From: Siderastrea radians | Lineage: Eukaryota; Cnidaria; Anthozoa; Scleractinia; Rhizangiidae | Reading direction: 5' to 3' | Length of the DNA stretch: 64,000 nt | Assembly (NCBI GenBank): GCA_964017195.1 | Contig: OZ024897.1 | Location: 9,546,951 to 9,610,950, forward strand | Shown: positions 23,626 through 33,196 of the stretch, piece by piece | Numbering within the stretch: position 1 is the first letter of the stretch | How the letters are laid out: each line of letters begins with the position of its first letter | Position numbers and translations under genes: made by a program | Notes under the pieces: generated by a model | Seen by the model: the letters and a program-made list of their open reading frames with translations, nothing else | Told to the model about the DNA's origin: nothing | The model's database searches: none

Positions 23626-23672
23626 AAATCCGAAGAGTTCACATGAGCTCTGAATAATCCCGGGTCTTGGCA
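23570..23672 (+). tRNA. tRNA-Phe(GAA)-like, right arm
   Basis: Fold intact except one acceptor G-U change (TCTTGGC). The box B region reads GGTTCAAATCC. Confidence 0.5.
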
Positions 23673-24908
23673 CTACTTTTTATAATCCCGGGTTGCGGCA
23701 CTACTTTTTACCCCGCCGTCAGGACGGGGTCTAGTAATACCCATTTTTTCTCCGTGGTTTTTTTTTTACGCCGCCGTGAGGACGGGGTCTAGTAATTCCC
23801 ATTTTTTTTTCATTATTAACCCGCCGTCAGGACGGGGTCTAGTTATACTTGTTTTTTTTGTGTTTTTTTTTGGTGGTCACTTGCCCCAGACCTCCACTCG
23901 GTCAAAACAATACTTGCCGGCGATCTTATCGGTTCTAATCTTGCCGGTTCGTTTAGCATTTATGCGCCAGAATTTTCATGAAAGTTGGTGTAGAAAATTA
24001 CTGGCGATTTAATGGCATAAAAACCCCTTCGATGAAAGCAAGAACGAAAGTGCTAGCGAGCTTTGAAGCTGGCATGAATTTGCCTAACTTGCCCTGGCAC
24101 ATAAACATTACGTCACAAAAACACAGAAGCCGATTCGGGGAAGTCCTTTGCTTTCACTAAGTTGAATAATTCAACAGTGAAATGCAAGCATTTTTTGGCA
24201 GTTTTGCTTTGCGTCGCCAAAATCTTTAGGGAAAGTTGTGTAGAAAAGTACAAGAAATTCAATGGAGTTGACTTCTCTTCGACGAGAGCAAGGACGAAGG
24301 TGCTAGCGAGCTTTCAAGCTGGCATGAATTCGTATAACTTGCCCTGGCACGTAAACATTACGTCACTGAAACACAGAAGCCGATTCGGGGAAGTTCCTTG
24401 CTTTCGTCAAGTCATTCCTGGAATCATGGCCTAAAAGTAGACTTTCACGTTTCTATTTTCGGTAGATAACCGTTCGCTTTAGATTTTGGGATAACTTTTT
24501 TCTTTATCAATAAATCTAATTTCCGTGTCCTTGTTATTTACAATTACGCTGAGATGTCAGTTCGTTTGAAAAAAAACGTGAAGTAACTGAGTCACGCTAT
24601 GGTCAAACTATTTCGTCACGTTCTTCTTTTCGAGTGCTAGAACTGTTCTAACAACAGGTGGATGACCAAGGAGTGAGGAATGGGAAAGCTGTTCATACTA
24701 TTAGGGATTCCTGTTATCACACGGAGAAGGGTGCAGAGAGGACGTAGCGGGGAGGGGGGGGGGGGGTGCGAGGTATGATAACTCAAAAACTTCAAAAATT
24801 TACACCACTTGGGCTCGTATCTTGAGTAACCGTAATGTATTTTACACCCCAAGGGGAAGGGGAAAAACGGCGGGGTTCAATGCCCCTGGGGCTTTTCTTG
24901 TTCATTAT

Positions 24909-24992
24909 TACCCCGCCGTCAGGACGGGGTCTAGTGATACCCGTGTTTTTTACCCCGCCGTCAGGACGGGGTCTTGTAATACCCGTTTTTTT
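24909..24992. repeat. Tandem GC-rich hairpin modules
   Basis: Two adjacent ~41 bp modules each contain ccccgccgtcaggacgggg followed by tctagtaatacccg or tcttgtaatacccg and a T run. Single or double copies also lie near 23700, 23771, 23820, 27789, 28196, 52734, 55626, 55679, 56080 and 58627. The CCCCG/CGGGG arms can form a short hairpin followed by T, resembling an intrinsic terminator in shape only. Confidence 0.7.
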
Positions 24993-25604
24993 TTTTTTTT
25001 TTTTTTTTTGGGTGGTCACTTGCCCCAGACCTTCGCTCGGTCAAAACAATACTTGCCAGTAACTTCGTACGTTTAGAGTTTATTCGCCAGAATTTTCATG
25101 AAAGTTGGTGTAGAAAATTACTGGCGATTTAATGGCATAAAAACCTCTTTGATGAAAGCAGGAACGAAGGTGCTAGCGAGCTTTGAAGCTGGAATGAATT
25201 CGCCTAACTTGCCCTGGCACGTAAACATTACATCACTGAAACACAGAAGCCGATTCGGGGAAGTCCCTTGCTTTCGCCAAGTTGAACAATTCAACAGTGA
25301 AATGGAAGCATTTTTTTGGCAGTTTTGCTTTGCTTCGCCAAAATCTTTAGGGAAAGTTGTGTAGAAAAGTACAAGGAATTCAATGGAGTTAACATTTCTT
25401 CGACGAGACGAAGGACGAATGTACTAGCGAGCTTAAGTTTGAAAGCTGGCATGAACTCGCGATCGTTATGAACTTCGTAGTTATGATGTAAAGTGTATGT
25501 ATGTGTGCAAGAAGTGAGCAATACTGCCCTCCATAATTTCCCCCCGGCCACAGGCCTTAAAGGTAGGAAATCAGAGATGAGAAGCAAGATCAAAGAAAAA
25601 TCTT

Positions 25605-25677
25605 TGACCCCGGCGGGATTCGAACTCACGACCTCCGGATTAGAACACAATCGCTCAACCAACTGAGCTACGAGGCC
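25605..25677 (-). tRNA. tRNA-like sequence (second family)
   Basis: Exactly 73 nt, with acceptor strands GGCCTCG and CGGGGTC pairing (one G-U and one T-G), D-stem GCTC/GAGC, and T-loop TTCGAAT. Box A is TAGCTCAGTTGG and box B is AGTTCGAATCC. The anticodon stem pairs poorly around GTTCTAA (anticodon would be TCT, Arg), so it is more likely a tRNA-derived SINE head than a working tRNA. Confidence 0.4.
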
Positions 25678-28600
25678 AGGCTGAGTCACGCTATGATCAA
25701 AATAACAATTTCATCACGCTCTTCGTCACGCACGCTAAAACAGGGTGATTAGGCAGGTCATGTCTTGCTTAATATTATCATCCCAAACACGTAAAAGATA
25801 CGATAAATCACCAGCTCTTACCTGGCCGTAATATATTTTGGACCCCAAGGGCAGAGAGAACAACGGCGGGGTTAGCGCCCCCTGGGGCTTTTCTTGTTTC
25901 TTTTTTTTTTTGGTGGTCACTTGCCTCAGGCCTCCGCTCGGTCAAAACAATTCTTGCCGGTAATCTTCGTTCGTTTAACGTTTATTCGCCATAAAAGCTG
26001 GTGTAGAAACGTACTGGCGATTTAATGGCATAAATCCCCTTCGATGAAAGTAAGAACGAAGGTGCTAGCGAGCTTTGAAGCTGGCATGAATTCGCCTAAC
26101 TTGCCCTGGAACGTAAACATTACATCACTAAAACACAGAAGCCGATTCGGGGAAGTCCCTTGCTTTCGCCAAGTTGAATAATTCAACATCGAAGTGCGAG
26201 CATTTTTTTGGCAGTTTTGCTTTGCTTCGCCAAAATCTTTAGGGAAAGTTGTGTAGAAAAGTACGAGAAATTCAGTGGAGTTGACTTCTCTTCCATGAGA
26301 GCAAGGACGAAGCTGCTAGCAGGCTTTGAGGCTGGCATGAATTCGCCTAACTTGCCCTGGCAAGTAAACATTACATCACTGAAACACAGAAGCCGATTTG
26401 GGGAAGTCCCTTGCTTTCGCCAGATCATTCCTCGACCTAAAAGTAGACTTGTACGTTCTTTTTTCGGTAGATAACGGTTCCCTTGAGATTTTAGGATTAT
26501 TTCGCTTTATCAATAAATCTCATTTCTGTGCCCTTGTCAGTTCGTTTAAAAAAAACGTGACGTAACTGAGTCACGCTATGGTCAAAACCATTTCGTCACG
26601 TTCTTCTTCGCGCGTGTCAGAACAGGTGGATGACCAAAGAATGAGGGATGGGAAAGGATGGCAGAAAATACGTGAATGGTAAGATAAATTACCAACTTCA
26701 AAAATTTACACCACTTGGGCTCATTTGCACCGCTGGGGGGGGGGGGAACGGCGGGGTCCAATGCCCCTGGGGCTTTTCTTATTTTTTTTTGGTGGTCACT
26801 TGCCCCAGACCTCCACTCGGTCAAAACAATACTTGCCGGTAATCTTCGTTCGTTTAGCGTTTATTGGCCAAACTTTTCATGAAAGTTGGTGTAGAAAATT
26901 ACTGGCGATTTAATGGCATAAAAACCCTTCGATGAAAGCAAGAACGAAGGCGCTAGCGAGCTTTGATGCTGGCATGAATTCGGCTAACTTGCCCTGGCAC
27001 GTAAACATTACATCACTGAAACACAGAAGCCGATTCGGGGAAGTCCCTTAGCTTGCTTTCGCCAAGTTGAATAATTCAACAGTGAATGCAAGCATTTTTT
27101 TTTGTAGTTTTGCTTTGCTTTGCCAAAATCTTTAGGGAGGGTTGCGTAGAAAAGTACGAGAAATTCAATGGAGTTGAATTCTCTTCGATGAGAGCCGGAC
27201 GAAGGTGCTAGCGAGCTTTGAAAGCCAATGATTCATGCTACGTGCCGTAGCAGATAAACATTACGTCATTGAAACACAGAAGCCGATTCGGAGAAGTAAC
27301 TTGCTTGCACCAAATCACTCATCGAATCACGGCCTAAAATAGACTTTTACATATTTTTTTCCATAGCTACCAGTTTCTTTTGGATTTTAGAATAGTTTAT
27401 TTATCAGCAAATCTATTTAAATTTCCGTGCCCTTGCTAATTAGAATTACGCTGACCTGTCAGTTCGTTTATTTAAATAACGTGATGTAACTGAGTCACGC
27501 TGTGGTCAAAATATTTCGTCACGTTCTTCTTCGCGAAAGCTAGGACAAGTGGATGATCAAGGAATGAGGGTTGGGGTTCATACTATCAGGGATTCCTCTT
27601 ATCACAAGGAGAAGAGTGCAGAGAAGACGTAAGGGGAAATGGCAGCAAACACGTCAAAGGTACGATAAATCACCAACTTTAAAATTTACACGACTTGGGC
27701 TCGTATCTTGAGTGACCGTAATATATTTTGCCCCCTGGGAGGAGGAGAAAAACGGCGGGGTCCAATGCCCCTGAGGCGTTTCTTGTTACCCCGCCGTCAG
27801 GACGGGGTCTAGTAATACCCTTTTTTTCCGTGGTTTTTTTTTCTGGTGGTCACTTGCCCCAGACCTCCGGTTTTCGCTCGGACAAAGAAATACTCGTCGT
27901 GTCTTTCGCTACACAGCCAAGGGTTTCATCTTGAGTGACCGTAACATATTTTACACCCCCCCGGCGGGGGGGAGAACAACGGCGGGGTGTAATGCTCCTG
28001 GGCCTTTTCTTGTTTTCCTCTTTTTTCGTGGTCACTTGCCCCAGACTCCGGCTTTCGCTCGGCCAGACAAATACTTGCCGTGTCTTTCGCTACACGGGCT
28101 AGGACTTGTATCTTGAGTGACCTTAATAAGTTTTACACCCGAAGGGGAGGGGGAACAACAGCCGGGTCTAACGCCCCTGGAGCTTTTCTTGTTACCCGAC
28201 GTCAGGACGGGGTCTAGTAATACCCGTTTTTTTTTTAGTGGTCACTTGCCCCAGACCCTCGCTCGGTCAAAACAATACTTAAGGTAATTTTGGTTCGTTT
28301 AGAGTTTATTTGCCAGACTTTTCATGATAGTTGTTGTAGAAAATTACTGGCGATTTAATGGCATAAAAACCCCTTCGATGAAAGCAAGAACGAAGGTGCT
28401 AGCGAGCTTTGAAGCTGGCATGAATTCGCCTAACTTGCCCTGGCACGTAAACATTACATAACTGAAACACAGAAGCCGATTCGGGGAAGTCCCTTGCTTT
28501 CGCCAAGTTGAATAATTCAAAAGTCAAATGCAAGGATTTTTTTGGCAGTTTTGCTTTGCTTCGCCAAAATCTTTAATGAAAGTTGTGTAGAAAGGTACAA

Positions 28601-28832
28601 GGAATTTAATGGACTTAACTTTTCTTCGACGAGAGCAAGGACGAATGTACTAGCGAGCTTTAGTTTGAAAGCTGGCATGAACTCGCGATCGCTATGAACT
28701 TAGTAATATTATGATGTAAAGTGTATGTATGAGTGCCAAGAAGTGAGCAATACTGCCGTCCATAATTTCCCCCAGGCCACAGGCCTTAAAAGAAGAAATT
28801 AGAAATGAGAACCAAGATAAAAGAAAAATCTT

Positions 28833-28904
28833 TGACCCCGGCGGGATTGAACCCACGACCTCCTGATTAGAACACCATCGCTCTACCAACTGAGCTACGA
28901 GGCC
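28833..28904 (-). tRNA. tRNA-like sequence (second family), copy 2
   Basis: 72 nt, T-stem better paired (GTGGG with CCCGC) but one base short in the T-loop. The surrounding kilobase is nearly identical to that around 53356. Confidence 0.4.
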
Positions 28905-29289
28905 AGGCTGAGTCACGCTATGATCAAAATATTTCATCACGCTCTTCGTCACGCACGCTAAAACAGGGTGATTAGGCAGGTCATGTCTTGATTTATATTA
29001 TCATTGCAAACACGTAAAAAATGCGATAAATCACCAATGTTTAAGATTTACACCACTTCGGCTTGTATCTTACGTGGCTGTAATACATTTTGGGCCCTAC
29101 GGGCAGAGAAAACAACGGCGGGGTTAATGCCCCTGGGGCTTTTCTCTTTTTTTTTGGTGGTCACTTGCCCCAGATCTCCGGTTTTCGCTTGGCCAAACAA
29201 ATACATCTTGCAGACGTTCGGTCAAAGCCAATTTCTAAGTATTATAAATTAAAGTTAATGGGACAACCATGAGGTTAATGTCCTAGCGT

Positions 29290-30245
29290 TACTATATCGG
29301 CAATGTGATATGTCATCAAGATAAGACCTTTCAATCATCATGCCTAAAGGTCACGCCGCATTCACGTGCAAAGATCAGGATATTTATATTTGACCAATGA
29401 CGTTTGGCTGCTCACGTGAAATCAAGCACCCTCAATCTGCCTTTGTTCATTTCAGCCTTCCAGTCTAGTAATCATTCTGGTTGAGTACCTTTGTTAACCA
29501 GCTCTTTCTTACGTCCTTTTGCGTATTGTTTTTACGGATCCCGACAGCTTCCTCAATTATTTTCATTGAGCATATGCTTCTTGAGCCTGGCAATTTGAAA
29601 TTATGCCGCCCATTGCACCTCGAAGACGTTCCCGTTCGCAGACAGCTCCGACCAATGCTTGAAATCTCCGACTGAACACCGCCGTTTTTCAGGCTTTCTC
29701 GTTTTTCGACTACCTGCGATTTCTGCCATAGTAACAACCTCTTAGCCACTGACAACCGTTTGACGCTATCAAAGCGATTGGAAGACGCTGGCTTTCCCTT
29801 TAGAGGGTCCCGAAGGCCGAAGAGCTGAGAAACGCTCCAAATGTTCGACCACAACAGACCATTGAACGACACGCCAGCAGGTTCCCAACGGCAAAAAAAA
29901 AAAAAAAAAAAAAAAAAAACCACACATTCTCTGAAGAATAGACGGCCGAGATCAAGCCTTTGGTCCAAGAACGCCCTCCTGCCGTTGCCGCAGCTTGAAC
30001 AAGATAAGTACTTTCAATTTGTGTTATAAAAATTCAATCCCATTTTCAGTGTTTAAAAGTGTGACGGGCCTGCGTGACTCCAACGCACGTGTTTTTAGCC
30101 TTTCTAGACTGGAAGAGTTTTGTTCGCACGAATATATCTTTAAGGGAAAGGCTTCTTTTGCACAATATTACCGTAGGGGCGGTTCCTTGAAAATTTTGTT
30201 AAGCAATGGTTGCTGTTTTATAATATGCCAGCTGTTCATGAGTAT
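29290..30245. other. Low-copy non-coding stretch with poly(A) run
   Basis: No gene is supported. A 27-base A run at 29893-29919 creates a poly-phenylalanine stretch in the minus-strand frame at 29465-29968, which argues against coding. No inverted repeats were noticed. Confidence 0.5.
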
Positions 30246-30249
30246 TGCT

Positions 30250-30860
30250 TAAGTTAGGCACTGCATGCTGGGTGATATTGCGTTACAAAGGGCCTGATTT
30301 TCTTGTTTTGTTTTTGTCGGAGGGCTTGATTTCTGTCTTCAAAAGTACCGGTAACTTCTGAGAAGGTTGTTTGAATAAAGTTTTCTGGGTATCCTCTCTC
30401 AAGAAGATGTGTTTTAAAGTTTTTACCCCCGACGGATGGCAGGTTGAAAATGGGTGTACTGAAATGTTTCAGTGGGCTTAAATTAGGTGCATACATCTGG
30501 CACCGATTCGGTTTTAAATCTTTCGCCTTTGTAAACAGTAGTGTCCAAGAAATTTGTTTCTGTTTTGGATACTTCAGCCGTGAACTTAATAGTTTGATGG
30601 TGTTTGCTAGCTTGTTCAATGAACTTTATAATCTTCAATTTGGTTGTGCCCCAGAGGGAGAAGATGTCATTAATGAATCATTCCCAGCCGAGCGGTTTTA
30701 AAGTGCTTTGATTTAAGATCTCTGCTGCTACCTTAGCCATGAAAATATTTGCAAAACAAACGCCGTTTTGGTGCCCATGCCAGTTCCATGTACCGGTATC
30801 TGTACATAGTTTTCTTCATTAAATTGAAAAGAGTTTTTCCACTAAGATAAGTTTCTTGAG
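30250..30860 (-). pseudogene. Penelope-like element reverse transcriptase fragment
   Basis: Read on the minus strand in changing frames, the order of motifs matches Penelope-like RTs. A Q-I-P-V-H-G-T-G-M-G-T-K segment comes first, then a W-x-x-F-I-N-D-I-F-S-L-W segment (the catalytic YxDD region analogue), then an F-L-D-T-T-V-Y-K-G-E-R-F segment. It ends with E-R-G-Y-P-E-N-F-I followed by the R-N-Q-A-L-R-Q-K and P-F-V-T-Q-Y-H-P-A blocks at 30254-30619. Several frameshifts and stops make it a dead fragment. The GIY-YIG end is not present here. Confidence 0.7.
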
Positions 30861-31789
30861 CGCTCATTACAGTAGTGACGTAGAGATAAGAGGTTCATTT
30901 CTGTGGAATGCTTTGTATGCGTTGCATACAACCGTGGTATATTTGTATATAAGCTTGTAATGTCCACTGAACAAAGATTATGTTTTCTGAAACCTCGATT
31001 TCCCTACGAAGTCAATGAAGAGAGTCGTATCTTTCAGTTATGACTTTTATTGTTGTGTCATAGACTGAGGGAAATTATTAACGAATGTTGATAGTGTCTC
31101 TCTATTTTAGGGATATATTTGTTCACAAAATTGGGATACGGATTATTTCCAAAATTTACCCAGGATTAGGGATTATTCAGAACCCTCCTAGCAGGACCTC
31201 TTATTTTTAAGATTGCGTATTAAATATTCAGCCTTACATGTATACATTCGCTGTAATGTGGACAACCTCTCCAGGATTCGCTTTTTTCTATCTATATGAG
31301 AGTAAATCCGTCAAATAATCACTTATTGTTGGTCTGTGTGGGTGGTAATTGTTTTGCCCTTCGTACACACCTGGGAAATGCTCATACTTGGTGCTTTTCA
31401 TTTACTAAAGACAGTTCCATGCAACCTGCACTTTTTGTTATGTAGTTTACAAGTATCATGCTACAGAACTTCCTTGGGTTTCTTTGATGGTAGTTTATAC
31501 CAGGAATAGGATGATAGATGTTTTAGTCTGCTTATGTGCCAGGCAATCATTTTATCGGCAAATCAGTGCCCTAAACAGTCTATTGTGTCTATTGTGAATC
31601 TGGCAAATTCAAGCCTGTCGGTTATCTGGCAGGCACTGAAGGTCGCTGTTTCTTATTTAGATTCCCCTGAGGGGCTACCAGCCAAACAAGCAGCCTTCCT
31701 CTCAGGCCTTCCAAGCTCGGATTACCTCGCGGCCTCGGCGAACACTAACGCCCCTGAGCTCCCACCCTGACCCTCTCCAGTCACGCAGT
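30861..31789. other. Non-coding flank left of the Polinton
   Basis: Nothing recognisable. A 78-codon frame at 31534-31770 has no identifiable domain. Confidence 0.4.
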
Positions 31790-31795
31790 GTTCTT
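31790..31795 (+). repeat. Polinton target-site duplication, left
   Basis: gttctt, identical to 50283-50288. Six base pairs is the duplication length known for Polintons/Mavericks. Confidence 0.95.
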
Positions 31796-32159
31796 AGTAG
31801 TTATATAGTTGGGGGTACCAGCGCATTTTTTTCAAAATGCTCTGGAAACCAAACCCAACTATGAAACTACTTTCCATTTGATGGAATCTATATATGTTTC
31901 CATATCATGGAAATCTATATGTTTTTTATTTCATGTAAATCTATATATTTCCATTTGATGGAATCTATATGTTTTATTTCATATGACTCGAACGCATTTT
32001 TCCATTTGATGGAAGCTATATGTTTTTATTTCATGGAAATCTATATGTTTTATTTTCTTGGAATATATGTTAAATTTCATTTGATGGAATCTATATGTTT
32101 TTATTTCATATGACACAAACGCATTTCTACATTGCGTGACTCCCAAATACAGGAAGTCT
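31796..32159 (+). repeat. Left terminal inverted repeat (364 bp)
   Basis: Matches the complement of 49919-50282 with 4 substitutions and no indels by my alignment. The inner part is built from ~30-45 bp degenerate repeats of the type catttgatggaatctatatg, alternating with tttcatggaaatctatatg. The outer 70 bp is unique sequence. Confidence 0.95.
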
Positions 32160-32341
32160 TAATTCTGGGAAAACAGGAAGTCATACCGAGAAACAAGTCT
32201 GGACATGTCTGGTGAAAACAGGAAATGAGTCATCACTAATGGCTATTGTTTGAGATAAAAAAACGATCGCATGATTTATTGCAACCAATTGTAATTGACT
32301 CTCTCCCTGAAAATATTATTAGAAATCGTTTAGTTAAAGCA

Positions 32342-33148
32342 ATGGCTGAAAGTCCAACTGGTTTATCTGAATTGACGGAGTTTATGGATTGCGATGACTC
32401 AAATTATGAGATGGACTTTGATGTAGAGGTATTAGATTGCTTCCACCTAGAAAATACTCTCTATCATGTAAATGACAAGGTACAACAATTTGCCTTCTAC
32501 TGGATGAAACTATACTCGAATTGTTGTATACAGAGAGACGAAGCTTTGGGTTTGCTGAGGCTTGGAAATGTTGACGATGCAATCAGAAAACTTGAGGACT
32601 GGCCTGAAACTATAGGATGCCCAGATGTGCCTCAGGTATTACCCACCGAGCAAGATAAACAGTTGAAGCACAAGAAAGCTAGGAAAGCGACAGATGTGGA
32701 AGCCATTATACAAGAAATGCGAAGTAAGTTTGTGCCTTCAAATTTAGAATTCCATCATGACGTACCGAATGAATTTCCCACTGAAGAGCTAACTCTGGAC
32801 GAGTATGAGATAAAGATAAAAGAGTGTGATAGGTGTTTTCAAACAGTTGAAAATTATCACTTGAAGAACGCATTCGTATATGGTAAATGGATTGAAAAAG
32901 CCTTTCAAAAGTTTCAAGAAGACAAAAGAAACAAGTTCACAAGTGTTACAAACTTTGACGAGTGGGTCAATGGAAAATGTTGCGTAAAGAAAACTCGCGC
33001 AAGACAACTAAGGATGTTCTACAATAGGTTTAACAAATATATTAAGGTGCTACAATGTAAACTACCATTCATATGGTTCGTTTATAATGGGACTGCTATC
33101 CTGAACTATTTTAAGGACAATGAAGAAGAAGCAGTTCAGTGGGTTTAA
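32342..33148 (+). CDS. Unknown Polinton protein with DUF3102-like C-terminal region
   Basis: 269 residues from the first in-frame ATG (32342); the frame stays open upstream to 32240 without ATG. An ATG at 32239 in the neighbouring frame would join it after one base change, so the N-terminus may be frameshifted. The protein is acidic in the first third, then has a lysine-rich linker. The C-terminal ~90 residues have the spacing Y-G-K-W-I-E-K-A...F-x-E-W-V...C-x-V-x-x-x-R-A-R-Q-L-R-M-F-Y, resembling DUF3102-type helix-turn-helix domains. That similarity is inferred by eye. It is the only gene left of the polymerase and the first inside the left repeat. Function unknown; DNA binding is a guess. 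Confidence 0.6.
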   Translation: MAESPTGLSELTEFMDCDDSNYEMDFDVEVLDCFHLENTLYHVNDKVQQFAFYWMKLYSNCCIQRDEALGLLRLGNVDDAIRKLEDWPETIGCPDVPQVLPTEQDKQLKHKKARKATDVEAIIQEMRSKFVPSNLEFHHDVPNEFPTEELTLDEYEIKIKECDRCFQTVENYHLKNAFVYGKWIEKAFQKFQEDKRNKFTSVTNFDEWVNGKCCVKKTRARQLRMFYNRFNKYIKVLQCKLPFIWFVYNGTAILNYFKDNEEEAVQWV

Positions 33149-33196
33149 ATAATATTAAACCACAAAACGCCACTGCTGTGGTGTGACGTCACATCT

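Larger units (their letters stand above)
22908..23672. mobile_element. Foldback element with two tRNA-Phe-like arms, copy 5
   Basis: Last copy, at the right edge of the array. Immediately after it a partial repeat of the tRNA 3' end (tcccgggttgcggcactac) leads into the second repeat family. Confidence 0.6.
1..23690. repeat. Tandem array of ~3.4-4 kb composite units
   Basis: A composite unit recurs about six times in the same order. One marker (the segment reading gctgaaaaatgcttaccat) lies near 915, 4285, 7768, 11813, 15267 and 21815, giving spacings of about 3.4-4.0 kb once a 2.8 kb insertion at 18.36-21.15 kb is removed. The unit contains tRNA-Phe-like sequences, a 189 bp Tigger-like MITE, a purine-rich spacer, and segments beginning with ggtagggacaattcagctc and ending in tcaactcggacagtgct. 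Copies differ by indels and by private MITE insertions, so they are diverged paralogues rather than a recent satellite. I see no host gene in the array; short reading frames are translations of the repeats. Confidence 0.85.
23690..29290. repeat. Second repeat family, left block
   Basis: Variable 1-2 kb units are repeated in the same direction. They share a stretch containing tgctttcgccaagttgaata, a segment with agcgagctttgaagctggc, a stretch with gagtcacgctatggtcaaa, and a stretch ending in cttgccccagacctccgctc followed by tcggtcaaaacaatacttgc. GC-rich hairpin modules (ccccgccgtcaggacgggg) and long T runs punctuate it. Reading frames here are repeat translations with no consistent constraint. 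I see no gene. Confidence 0.8.

Noticed and set aside
25291..25689. Minus-strand frame with G-L-V-A-Q-L-V-E-R
   Set aside because: This peptide is the translation of the tRNA-like sequence at 25605-25677 and recurs wherever that repeat occurs. It is not a protein gene.
29465..29968. 167-codon minus-strand frame
   Set aside because: It contains a poly-Phe run from the 27-base homopolymer and no recognisable domain. Coding is not supported.
31860..32130. CRISPR-like regularly spaced repeats in the TIR
   Set aside because: The repeats are degenerate, overlapping and without unique spacers. The sequence is duplicated inversely at the other end, so it is TIR structure.
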